Shown: in pieces, positions 26,907 through 34,780 of the stretch | How positions within the stretch are numbered: position 1 is the stretch's first letter | How the letters are laid out: every line of letters starts with the position of its first letter | Origin: Saprospiraceae bacterium | GTDB lineage: Bacteria; Bacteroidota; Bacteroidia; Chitinophagales; Saprospiraceae | Assembly (NCBI GenBank): GCA_022841745.1 | Contig: JALHQW010000006.1 | Location: 119,355-183,354 of the forward strand | Direction: 5' to 3' | DNA length: 64,000 nt | Made by a program: the position numbers and the translations under genes | The notes under the pieces: generated by a model | What the model saw: the letters and a program-made list of their open reading frames with translations, nothing else | The model's database searches: none | What the model was told of the DNA's origin: nothing

Positions 26907-29303
26907 ATGTCAAGAATAATTTTTGTTTTATTGCTCTTTGCCTTCGGCAAAACTGCATTCTCGCAACAAGATGTGCTGATGCTGGGAGCAACCAATGGGA
27001 AACCAGAGGAGATGCTCGTGCTAAGTGGCCGGGTGCTCAATTCGGTCAGCAGCGAACCCATACCAGGGGCAGTATTGCAGCTGCAACCCATCGGCTTAAA
27101 CGAAGTGACCGCCACGGATGGAAATTTCAAATTTTCTATTCCCCCAGGATTTTATACCCTGATTATCAGCAACTTAGGATACGAGGAACGCAGTGTCAAA
27201 ATTCAAATCCTCGGCGATGCCAGCCACGACTTCATGCTGTCAGAAGGTGCTATTGAATTGGAGCAAATCACCGTCACCGAAACCCGCAGCAATGACAACG
27301 TGCGTGAGGTTTTGGCAGGCGTGGAGCAGTTGAGCATCGAACGGATGGAGCGGCAGGCGAAGTTCTTGGGGGAAACAGATGTGCTGCGCAGCCTCCAGTC
27401 TGTGAGCGGGGTCACGAGCGTGGGCGAGGGCGCCTCTGGCTTCAACGTGCGGGGCGGCAACACCGATGAGAACCTGATTTTGATGGACGGCAACTTGGTG
27501 TTCAACCCCGTGCATGCGCTCGGTTTTTTCTCGCTTTTTCATCCCGATATGGTTCAGGGCGTCACGCTCTACAAGGGCGGGGTACCAGCCAAATACGGCG
27601 GGCGGCTCTCTTCTGTGCTCGATGTGCGGCTGCGGGAAGGCAACGACCAGCGGCTATCGGCAAAGGGGGGCGTGGGCATCGCCACTTCCCGCCTCGTGCT
27701 GGAGGGGCCGATTGTGAAGAACAAGGCATCGTTCATCGTGGGGGCAAGGGCCAGCTACGTGGACTGGATGCTGAAGCGCACCAACAACGTTGACCTACAG
27801 AAAAGCCAAGCCTTCTTCTACGACCTGACAGCCAAAGTGGACGCCCGTTTGACGAAGACGACCCAGTTCGGCTTAACGGCCTTCAATACGCATGACGATT
27901 TCCAGTTTGCCGACGAGGTGAAGTTCGAGTACGCCACATCGAGCGCCAATGCCTATATCAAACAGTTGATCGGTAAAAAAATCAACTTGACGGCGCAGGT
28001 GAACGCCGGGGAATACCAGAGCGATTTATTCGATGTGAACGGCAACGACCAGTCGCAGTTCACCAATCGAATCGGGTTTTTGCGGGGCAATTTTGGGGGT
28101 GTTGCGCAGCTCACAAAAGGCTACAACATGGATGCAGGCGTGGAACAAACCCGCTACCGGGTGTCGCCGGGCAAGTTAGCACCGTTGTCTGATTCCAACG
28201 TGAAGCCCGACCAGTTGTCCGACCAGGATGGCTTCGAGACCAGTTTTTACCTAAACAACCAAGTGGCTTTTGGTAAAAAAATCGAGGTGATGCTCGGTGG
28301 GCGCTACACCATTTTCAAGAACCGGGGCCCGGGACAGGTCTATCTCTATGAGCCGGGGGTGCCGAAGCGGGAGCAGACCATCATTGACTCGGTTTCGTTT
28401 TCCGAAGGCGAGGAAATCGCCAACTACACAGGCTTCGAGCCTCGCTTCTCAATCCGCATCAGCACGGGTGAAAACAGTTCCATCAAGGGGGGCTACAACC
28501 GCTCGTACCAGTATTTCAGTCAAGTTTCCAACACGGCTTCGGCCACGCCGATTGACATCTGGCAGTTATCAAACTACCATGTCAAGCCGCAGTGGGCGGA
28601 CAATTTCTCGTTAGGCTACCACCATAATTTCAACGAGAACATTGACCAGACCTACCTGACGGTTTTTTACCGCAACATCGAAAACCTGATAGACTACAGG
28701 GATTTTGCACGGCTGCTGCTCAACCGCCACCTCGAAACGGAGCTGGTGACAGGCAAAGGCAAGGCATACGGCGTGGAGTTTTACCTGAAAAAAAGCCTAC
28801 GACAACACCAGTTCGAGCTGAACTACACCTATTCCCGAACCCTGCGCCAAGTATTGCGAAGCGAGGTGCAGGCGCCCATCAACCGTGGTGACTGGTACCC
28901 ATCCAACTTCGACAAACCCCATAGTTTTAACCTCAATTATTTCTGGCAAATCAAGCCGAAAAGCAGCCTATCTGCCAATTTCACCTACAGCACTGGCAGG
29001 CCTACAACAGCGCCGGTTAGTTCATTTAGCAGTGGAAATGTACTTACGGCACCCGTTTACTCGGAGCGCAACCAATTCCGAATCCCCGACTACCACCGCC
29101 TCGATGTGGCCTATTCCATCGGCCCGTGGGGCAAAAAGGAGCGTTGGCGCAACAGCCTGACCTTCTCGATTTACAACCTGTATTTTAGGAAAAATGCTTT
29201 CTCCGTTTTCTTCCGCCAGAACCCGTTCCAAAGCGTGACCGCCTACCGTGTGGCCGTGCTTGGCTCGATGTTCCCGGCGGTGACGTATGATTTCGAGTTT
29301 TAG
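26907..29303 (+). CDS. TonB-dependent receptor with carboxypeptidase-like N-terminal domain
   Basis: 798 residues from ATG 26907 (a TTG one codon upstream is less likely). Signal peptide, then VLSGRVLNSVSSEPIPGAVLQL (carboxypeptidase-regulatory-like domain, about 35-115), plug domain (FNVRGGNTDENLILMDG, VTLYKGGVPAKYGGRLSSVLDV) and barrel ending YDFEF. The RGGN...DG form is that of receptors usually paired with a DUF4249 protein, which indeed follows. Substrate unknown; not a SusC by size. Its TAG stop is fused to a repeat element. Confidence 0.9.
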   Translation: MSRIIFVLLLFAFGKTAFSQQDVLMLGATNGKPEEMLVLSGRVLNSVSSEPIPGAVLQLQPIGLNEVTATDGNFKFSIPPGFYTLIISNLGYEERSVKIQILGDASHDFMLSEGAIELEQITVTETRSNDNVREVLAGVEQLSIERMERQAKFLGETDVLRSLQSVSGVTSVGEGASGFNVRGGNTDENLILMDGNLVFNPVHALGFFSLFHPDMVQGVTLYKGGVPAKYGGRLSSVLDVRLREGNDQRLSAKGGVGIATSRLVLEGPIVKNKASFIVGARASYVDWMLKRTNNVDLQKSQAFFYDLTAKVDARLTKTTQFGLTAFNTHDDFQFADEVKFEYATSSANAYIKQLIGKKINLTAQVNAGEYQSDLFDVNGNDQSQFTNRIGFLRGNFGGVAQLTKGYNMDAGVEQTRYRVSPGKLAPLSDSNVKPDQLSDQDGFETSFYLNNQVAFGKKIEVMLGGRYTIFKNRGPGQVYLYEPGVPKREQTIIDSVSFSEGEEIANYTGFEPRFSIRISTGENSSIKGGYNRSYQYFSQVSNTASATPIDIWQLSNYHVKPQWADNFSLGYHHNFNENIDQTYLTVFYRNIENLIDYRDFARLLLNRHLETELVTGKGKAYGVEFYLKKSLRQHQFELNYTYSRTLRQVLRSEVQAPINRGDWYPSNFDKPHSFNLNYFWQIKPKSSLSANFTYSTGRPTTAPVSSFSSGNVLTAPVYSERNQFRIPDYHRLDVAYSIGPWGKKERWRNSLTFSIYNLYFRKNAFSVFFRQNPFQSVTAYRVAVLGSMFPAVTYDFEF

Positions 29304-29480
29304 TCTTCAGTCCGGCAGTCCGCAGTCCGGCAGTTCGCAGTCTTCAGTCCGGCAGTCCGGCAGTCGGGGGCTGCTACCACGGCACTGACTGTGGACTGCC
29401 GGACTGCCGGACTGCCGGACTTTCGGACTGCGGACTGCCGGACTGCGGACTGCCGGACTACCGGACTACCCTTTGGACTA
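29301..29480. repeat. CAGTCC/GGACTG repeat element, copy F
   Basis: From the TAG stop of the TonB receptor gene (TAGTCTTCAGTCC), left arm of CAGTCCGG units, perfect core GGGGGCTGCTACCACGGCAC, right arm of nine-base GGACTGCCG units reaching about 13 bases from the next ATG. The right arm is open in frame with the DUF4249 gene. Confidence 0.92.
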
Positions 29481-29492
29481 AAAAATGCTTTT

Positions 29493-30539
29493 ATGAAAAA
29501 AACAATACCAGCCACCCTTCTACTGCTTTCGCTGCTGTTCGCCCGGTGTATCAGCGAGATAAACCTTGACATAGACAGCAACCGCACTTGGGTCAATGTG
29601 GATGGCCTCGTGACCGATAGCCTGCAAGTGCAGACCATCAAAATCAAGCGGAGTGCCGTGATTGGCGTGGGCAACGACAATATCCTGCCGCCCGTGGAGG
29701 GTTGCGCCGTGAAGGTGCTCGACGATGCGGGGCAAAGCTTTGATTTCACGGAAACGGAACCAGGTGTTTACACCCGTGAAATGCAAGGCCTGCCCGGTAG
29801 AGCCTACCAAGTGGAGGTTAAAATGCCTGATGGTAAAACCATTTTGAGCCGACCTTCGGTGCTGGTAGAGGCACCTCCCCTACTCCCTATCACTGCCGAA
29901 ATTACCGAGAAAACCATCATCGGTGCTAACGGGCGAGCCACTACTACCAACCAGTTGTCATTAGGCATGAACACAGAACTTGGCGCTGTTTCGCAACGTC
30001 CCTACCTGCGCTGGCGGGCAACAGGCGAGTACGAATTTAAAGAGAACTTCCCAATGGCGCTCAGTACGAAGACCTGCTACATCAAGAACAACCTTGACTT
30101 CAACAATATCAAGATTTTCGACCCCAACGAATTGGAAGGCACTACCCTAACGAACGAGCCTTTCCTCAATACAGCCTTCGATTATCGCTTTGCCGACCAG
30201 TATTGTTTTCACCTGTTCCAATACGCTATAAGTGAAGAGGAGTACCGGTATTGGGAGCAAATGCGGGACATCGTGACCATTGATGGAAGCCTCTTCGACC
30301 CTCCGCCGGGCACGGTGCAGGGCAACCTTTACGACTCCAACGACCCCGACGAACTAATTCTTGGCTATTTCTCCGTGTCGGGCGTGGCGTATCGGCGGGA
30401 GTTTGTCAACAGCAATTCGTTGGGTTTTTTCGTAGAGCCTCGGTGCAGTTCGCTCAGTTTCCGGCCCCAGTACCCCGATTGCCGGGCCTGCCAAACCATC
30501 CTTTTTAGCAGCCTCGACAAGCCAGTGTATTGGCCGTAG
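29493..30539 (+). CDS. DUF4249 family lipoprotein
   Basis: 348 residues with a lipoprotein-like signal (MKKTIPATLLLLSLLFARC) followed by INLDIDSNRTWVNVDGLVTDSLQVQTIKIKRS and EGCAVKVLDDAGQSFDFTET...PGVYT, the pattern of DUF4249 proteins, which accompany TonB-dependent receptors in Bacteroidota. Probably an outer-membrane partner of the receptor upstream. Start ATG 29493; the frame is open through the repeat element to an upstream ATG (29391), but that would add DCRTAGLP-type repeat residues and hide the signal. TAG stop fused to repeat copy G. Confidence 0.85.
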   Translation: MKKTIPATLLLLSLLFARCISEINLDIDSNRTWVNVDGLVTDSLQVQTIKIKRSAVIGVGNDNILPPVEGCAVKVLDDAGQSFDFTETEPGVYTREMQGLPGRAYQVEVKMPDGKTILSRPSVLVEAPPLLPITAEITEKTIIGANGRATTTNQLSLGMNTELGAVSQRPYLRWRATGEYEFKENFPMALSTKTCYIKNNLDFNNIKIFDPNELEGTTLTNEPFLNTAFDYRFADQYCFHLFQYAISEEEYRYWEQMRDIVTIDGSLFDPPPGTVQGNLYDSNDPDELILGYFSVSGVAYRREFVNSNSLGFFVEPRCSSLSFRPQYPDCRACQTILFSSLDKPVYWP

Positions 30540-30747
30540 TTTCAGTCCGCAGTCTTTCAGTCCGCAGTCCGGCAGTCCGGCAGTCTTCAGTCCGGCAGTC
30601 CGGCAGTCCACAGTCCGGCAGTCCACAGTCGGGGGCTGCTACTACGGCACTGACTGCGGGCTGCCGGGCTGCCGGACTGCCGGGCTGCCGGACTGCCGGA
30701 CTGCCGGACTGAAGACTGCCGGACTGCCGGACTGCCGGACTGTGGAC
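30537..30747. repeat. CAGTCC/GGACTG repeat element, copy G
   Basis: The largest symmetrical copy: starts at the TAG stop of the DUF4249 gene, left arm of about ten CAGTCC units, core GGGGGCTGCTACTACGGCAC, right arm of about ten nine-base GGACTGCCG units ending 13 bases before the next ATG. Confidence 0.92.
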
Positions 30748-30760
30748 AAAATATTTCTAC

Positions 30761-32227
30761 ATGAAAAAAAGCTACCTACTACTAATGCTACTGCCATTGC
30801 TGGGTTGTAAGCCAAAACAAAAGCTCGACAACTGGATTGCCACCTTGCCCAGCCACGGCACCAACTCGTCGCCACGACTGGCCGATTTGACGGGCGATGG
30901 CATCCTGGACGTGGTCATTGGGGCAGGCAAAAACGAGTGGCAGCAGAGCGATACGGCTGTCGTAGCGTTGGATGGAACGAATGGCAAACTGCTTTGGTCG
31001 GTGGCTGCTCCTAACCAAGTGACGGGCACGGCCAGCTTTCTCGATGTGACGAAAGATGGTGTCCCCGATGTTTTTATCGGAGGTCGAAGTGCCTTTATGG
31101 TTGGCATCAATGGCAGAACAGGTCAATTACTTTGGCAATACCAACTGCCAAAGGACACGATAGGCGCTATCCGCTTTGCAACGCACAACTTCTTCAACGC
31201 ACAGGCCGTGCCCGACCAATCGGGCGATGGGATTCAGGATTTGCTCGTAGCCAATGGCGGCAACCCACAATCCTACCCCAATACCGCCGATGGACGTGAG
31301 CCGGGCGTGCTCATGGTATTGGAAAGCACAACGGGAAAAGTGCTGGCCATCGCTGCCGTAGCTGACGGCAAGGAAACCTATATGTCGCCTTTGATTTATG
31401 ATTTTGGCAAAAATGGAAACCTCGAAGTGATTTTCGGAACAGGTGGCGAGACCATCGGTGGCGGCCTCTATCGTGCGGCATTCGCCGATTTGATGAAAAA
31501 TGACTTGAGCAAAGCCAAGGCGCTCATGCAAACCACTGGTCACGGGTTCGTCGCCCCGCCCGTATTGGCGGATATTACCCAAGATGGCACCCCTGATATT
31601 GTGACCAATAACCAAGGCGGCATCCTGATGGCTTTTGATGGCAAAACGGATAAGCTGATTTGGCAATTGAAGGTGGACAGCACTGAGTCGAGCAGTAGTT
31701 TGGCAGTCGGGTATTTCAACAATGACGAAGTGCCTGATTTTTTTGGGCAGTATTCCGTTGGCGTTTGGCCAGACAACAGCGGCTCCCGCCAATTGGCTGT
31801 TGACGGGCGCAATGGCAGTATATTGAAGGAGTACCGACTTGGATGCACTGGGTTTTTCTCACCTGTAGCATTGGACATTGACGGCAACGGCATGGACGAA
31901 ATCCTGATGAGCGTCAACAACTACAACTGCACGGGCATTCATGTGGTGGACTGCCAGCATTACCTCGCCTTGTTTGATTTTAAAAAAGGTGTGCGGCAGT
32001 TCAGCGAACAAAAAAAAGTGAAAAACCTCTCCACCACCCCGTGGGTCGGTGATATGGACGGCGACGGGCTACTCGACGTCGTCTATTGCGTGCAAGCCAA
32101 TACATCGAAAATCATCGAGTTTTATGGGATGGGGTTAGTAAGACAGGAGTCAAGGCAAAAATTGAAAAAGAGGCCGCATTGGGGTGCTTATATGGGCAAT
32201 TTGGGAGACGGGATTTTTCAACGTTGA
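30761..32227 (+). CDS. FG-GAP/VCBS-repeat lipoprotein
   Basis: 488 residues; lipoprotein signal MKKSYLLLMLLPLLGC. Repeated blades such as PRLADLTGDGILDVVIGAG, DVTKDGVPDVFIGG, DQSGDGIQDLLVANGG and DMDGDGLLDVVYC mark an eight-blade-like propeller; AVVALDGTNGKLLWSVAAP resembles the PQQ/BamB-type blade. Extracytoplasmic binding or scaffold role inferred. No repeat insertion inside this gene, unlike the two larger FG-GAP genes. Preceded by repeat copy G; followed by 92 bp without a clear terminator. Confidence 0.8.
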   Translation: MKKSYLLLMLLPLLGCKPKQKLDNWIATLPSHGTNSSPRLADLTGDGILDVVIGAGKNEWQQSDTAVVALDGTNGKLLWSVAAPNQVTGTASFLDVTKDGVPDVFIGGRSAFMVGINGRTGQLLWQYQLPKDTIGAIRFATHNFFNAQAVPDQSGDGIQDLLVANGGNPQSYPNTADGREPGVLMVLESTTGKVLAIAAVADGKETYMSPLIYDFGKNGNLEVIFGTGGETIGGGLYRAAFADLMKNDLSKAKALMQTTGHGFVAPPVLADITQDGTPDIVTNNQGGILMAFDGKTDKLIWQLKVDSTESSSSLAVGYFNNDEVPDFFGQYSVGVWPDNSGSRQLAVDGRNGSILKEYRLGCTGFFSPVALDIDGNGMDEILMSVNNYNCTGIHVVDCQHYLALFDFKKGVRQFSEQKKVKNLSTTPWVGDMDGDGLLDVVYCVQANTSKIIEFYGMGLVRQESRQKLKKRPHWGAYMGNLGDGIFQR

Positions 32228-32319
32228 CTTTGATTGCTCAGCAATTTGTGCCAAAAAATTTACACGGCATCTATGTCCTTTTGCCCACCATTTGCATCTA
32301 TCCATAAAAAATCCAATCC

Positions 32320-33294
32320 ATGAAACAGTCCATTTTTTGCTTCGTAACAGTTTTCGCCCTGCTTTTTGCCGCAGCCTGTCAAAACGCTGAAAAAACAGCA
32401 CCTGCGGACTTAGATTCTCCACAAGCTTATTTCCCTGAAGAAACTACGGTTTCTGCCAATCAGGCTGCCCCTTCTGACGAAGCTGATTTTCAGTCCAAAG
32501 CCGCTGATATCGAAACAGAAGAAGAACCACCCGCCCCGCCCCAACAGCCCAACGGCGGCGGTGGCCAGCCAAAGCCCCCAATCAAAAACCCGAAATCAGA
32601 AGTACCGAATCCGCCCATTGCAAGGCAAATCATCAAGACCGCCGAGTACCGCATTCAAGTGGAAAACGTGGACAAGAGCAGCCGCCATGCCAATGAACTG
32701 GCAACGAAACATGGCGGCTTTGTTTCTGCCAGCGAACTGAGCAACACCAGCTACGAAACCTCCAACCGCATCACCATCCGGGTGCCAGCCGCCAATTTCG
32801 ACGTCCTGCTCAACGACCTTGGCACCGATGCACTGCATACTGTCTTCAAGCGCATCAGTTCGCAGGACGTGACGGAGGAATACGTGGACATCACGACTCG
32901 CCTTAAAACCAAAAAAGAAGTGCGTGACCGCTACGTGGAAATCCTGCGCACGAGGGCCAAGTCTGTAAAGGACGTTTTGGATGCCGAAGAACAAATCCGC
33001 ATCATCCAAGAAGAAATAGAAGCCAAGGAAGGCCGCCTGCGCTACCTGAAAGACCAGGTGGGCATGAGCACCATCAACCTTGAGCTTTTCCAGACCATCG
33101 AATATCGCCCCGAACCAAATGCTTTCCACGAGTCTTTTTGGTCGAAAATGGTCGGCGGCTTGAAGAATGGTTGGGAACTGCTGCAAGGCATCGTCATTTT
33201 CTTCGTAAACATTTGGCCGTTGCTCATCATTGGCGGGCTGCTGTGGTGGAAGCGCCGTTGGGTTTGGTCAAAAATCAGGCGGAAACAGGTGTAA
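32320..33294 (+). CDS. DUF4349 domain lipoprotein
   Basis: 324 residues: lipoprotein signal (LLFAAAC), a proline-rich low-complexity stretch (about 65-100, PPAPPQQPNGGGGQPKPP), then the DUF4349 domain (about 105-275) with RQIIKTAEYRIQVENVD, GGFVSASELSN, TIRVPAANFDVLLNDL and a coiled coil (VLDAEEQIRIIQEEIEAKEGRL), and a C-terminal membrane helix followed by a basic tail (WKRRWVWSKIRRKQ). Probably an envelope protein anchored at both ends; function unknown for the family. Confidence 0.82.
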   Translation: MKQSIFCFVTVFALLFAAACQNAEKTAPADLDSPQAYFPEETTVSANQAAPSDEADFQSKAADIETEEEPPAPPQQPNGGGGQPKPPIKNPKSEVPNPPIARQIIKTAEYRIQVENVDKSSRHANELATKHGGFVSASELSNTSYETSNRITIRVPAANFDVLLNDLGTDALHTVFKRISSQDVTEEYVDITTRLKTKKEVRDRYVEILRTRAKSVKDVLDAEEQIRIIQEEIEAKEGRLRYLKDQVGMSTINLELFQTIEYRPEPNAFHESFWSKMVGGLKNGWELLQGIVIFFVNIWPLLIIGGLLWWKRRWVWSKIRRKQV

Positions 33295-33312
33295 TTGCCA
33301 TTTTTTGCCACT

Positions 33313-33320
33313 TATATTTG
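33313..33320 (+). promoter_or_regulatory. Candidate -7 box (TATATTTG)
   Basis: TATATTTG matches the Bacteroidota TAnnTTTG -7 box, 82 bp upstream of the carbonic-anhydrase-like start. No well-spaced TTTG -33 box was found (nearest TTG is only 15 bp away). Confidence 0.4.
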
Positions 33321-33325
33321 CCTGA

Positions 33326-33397
33326 AAAGGAATGAGGAATGAGGGATAAAGAATGGCATCCGCCAAATCATCCCTCATCCTTCATCCCTTATCCTTT
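33326..33397. repeat. CATCCCT-family inverted repeat in a 5' leader
   Basis: Left arm AAGGAATGAGGAATGAGGGA and onward (33326-33356) pairs imperfectly with right arm CATCCCTCATCCTTCATCCC and onward (33369-33397). It lies directly before the ATG at 33402 and belongs to the same family as the in-frame repeats in the GH67 and second FG-GAP genes. Confidence 0.75.
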
Positions 33398-33401
33398 GCT
33401 T

Positions 33402-33920
33402 ATGCCACTCATTATACCCGTCCGGGGCTTTACGCCACAATTCGGAAAAGACTGCTACTTGGCTGAAAATGCCACCATCATTGGCGATGTGATCATGGGT
33501 GACCAATGCAGCGTTTGGTTCACCGCCGTTGTACGTGGGGACGTTAACTTCATCCGCATGGGCAACAAAGTGAACGTGCAGGACGGCGCCATCATCCATG
33601 GCACTTACCAGAAGTGCGGCACCACCATTGGCAACAATGTGAGCATTGGCCACCGGGGCATTGTACATGGCTGCACCATCCACGACAATGTGTTGGTGGG
33701 AATGGGCGCCATCGTGATGGACAATGCAGTGGTTGGTGAAAACTGCCTGATAGCAGCCGGGGCCGTGGTGCTGGAAAACTCAGTACTGGAGCCCGGCCAT
33801 ATCTATGCTGGCGTGCCCGCCAAAAAAGTAAAGGCTATCCCTTCGGAAATCTTCAAGGGCACAGTCGAGCGCATTGCCAACAACTATTTGATGTACGCGG
33901 GGTGGTTCAAAGCCCCATGA
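33402..33920 (+). CDS. Gamma-carbonic-anhydrase-like left-handed beta-helix protein
   Basis: 172 residues of hexapeptide repeats (AENATIIGDVIMGDQCSVWFTAVVRGDVN; NVQDGAIIHGTYQKCGTTIGNNVSIGHRGIVHGC). The three metal-binding His of gamma-type carbonic anhydrases are represented by IIHGT, GHRG and VHGC. Cytoplasmic. May hydrate CO2 or be a related metal protein; activity varies in this family. Start ATG 33402 rather than the upstream ATG inside the repeat. The last 37 bp overlap the convergent cytidylate kinase gene. Confidence 0.88.
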   Translation: MPLIIPVRGFTPQFGKDCYLAENATIIGDVIMGDQCSVWFTAVVRGDVNFIRMGNKVNVQDGAIIHGTYQKCGTTIGNNVSIGHRGIVHGCTIHDNVLVGMGAIVMDNAVVGENCLIAAGAVVLENSVLEPGHIYAGVPAKKVKAIPSEIFKGTVERIANNYLMYAGWFKAP

Positions 33921-34594
33921 GTTGATTCTGCCCGTTCCCGCACCAAGTCCAACGCCAACTCCAATTGCTGTTCATGGTCGAGGTCGGTGTTGTCTATCAC
34001 CACGGCATCGTCGGCTTTGCGCAAAGGGCTGTCCGCACGGGTGGAGTCAATATGGTCACGTTCAGAGAGGTTTCGCTTGACGCTTTCAAAATCAACATGT
34101 TGCCCTTTTGCTGTGAGTTCGTCGTAGCGGCGATGGGCACGCACATCCACGTCGGCGGTAAGGAAGATTTTCAGTTCGGCTTGGGGAAAAACGACGGTTC
34201 CAATGTCACGCCCATCCATCACCACGCCTTTTTGCTCGCCCATGAGTTGTTGCTGGTGTACCATTTCCCGCCTCACTTCCGAGATGACTGAAACTGGGCT
34301 GACCAAATCCGCTACATGCATTTTGCGGATTTCTTCCGAAACATCCAGCCCGTTCAGGTGGATACGGTTGCCGTTGTCATCTGCCACAAAATGCAGGTGG
34401 ATATGCTTCAATGCTTCCAACACGGCAGCCTTGTCGTTTATATCCACTTGGTTTTCAATGAAATACAGCGTGACGGCCCGATACATGTCGCCCGAGCTGA
34501 TATAGGCATAGCCGAGGGCGTTCCCCATTGCCTTGGCGAGGGTGCTTTTCCCACAGGATGAATGCCCGTCTATGGCGATGATGATTTTGTTCAA
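33884..34594 (-). CDS. cmk: Cytidylate kinase
   Basis: Phosphorylates CMP and dCMP. P-loop IDGHSSCGKST follows immediately on NKIIIA; YAYISSGDMYRAVTLY (CMP site), VVMDGRDIGTVVFPQAELKIFLTAD and RADSPLRKADDAVVIDNTDLD are family signatures. I place the start at TTG 34594 (NKIIIAIDG), giving 236 residues, the normal size. An ATG at 34657 is in frame but would prepend residues encoded by a CGTGATT repeat (NHESPITNH). The 3' end overlaps the convergent gene by 37 bp, so the C-terminal codons serve both strands. Confidence 0.93.
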   Translation of the reverse strand: MNKIIIAIDGHSSCGKSTLAKAMGNALGYAYISSGDMYRAVTLYFIENQVDINDKAAVLEALKHIHLHFVADDNGNRIHLNGLDVSEEIRKMHVADLVSPVSVISEVRREMVHQQQLMGEQKGVVMDGRDIGTVVFPQAELKIFLTADVDVRAHRRYDELTAKGQHVDFESVKRNLSERDHIDSTRADSPLRKADDAVVIDNTDLDHEQQLELALDLVRERAESTHGALNHPAYIK

Positions 34595-34603
34595 GTGGTT
34601 GTG

Positions 34604-34645
34604 GTTGGTGATTGGTGACTCGTGATTCGTGATTCGTGATTGGGG
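34604..34645. repeat. CGTGATT short tandem repeat upstream of cmk
   Basis: Four to five degenerate copies of CGTGATT/GGTGATT (GTGACTCGTGATTCGTGATT) directly before the cmk start. Only one arm is seen. In frame with cmk it reads ITNHESPITNH. Confidence 0.7.
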
Positions 34646-34666
34646 GCAAAAATCCATCTTTTACCT

Positions 34667-34709
34667 AAAAGAAAAAGCCTTGGGCAAGAAACCCAAGGCT
34701 TTTTCTTTT
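34667..34709 (-). terminator. Terminator of the PorE-like gene
   Basis: Perfect 18-bp stem (34667-34684 with 34692-34709) around AGCCTTGGG/CCCAAGGCT with a 7-nt loop, flanked by A-rich and T-rich tracts so it could work in both directions. It lies 69 bp past the stop of the minus-strand OmpA-family gene. Confidence 0.93.
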
Positions 34710-34746
34710 GAATTTATTTTCAACAGTTGTTCAAATTCCGGCATTG

Positions 34747-34780
34747 ACTGCCAACTGCCAACTGTCTAACTGCTAACTTA
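34747..34780. repeat. CAACTGC short tandem repeat at a stop codon
   Basis: ACTGCCAACTGCCAACTGTC and onward: 7-8-bp units that run into the TAA stop of the minus-strand OmpA-family gene (minus strand: TAAGTTAGCAGTTAG). One arm only. Confidence 0.55.

Noticed and set aside
29391..29492. Upstream start for the DUF4249 gene
   Set aside because: It would translate the repeat arm (DCRTAGLP units) and bury the lipoprotein signal that starts at 29493.
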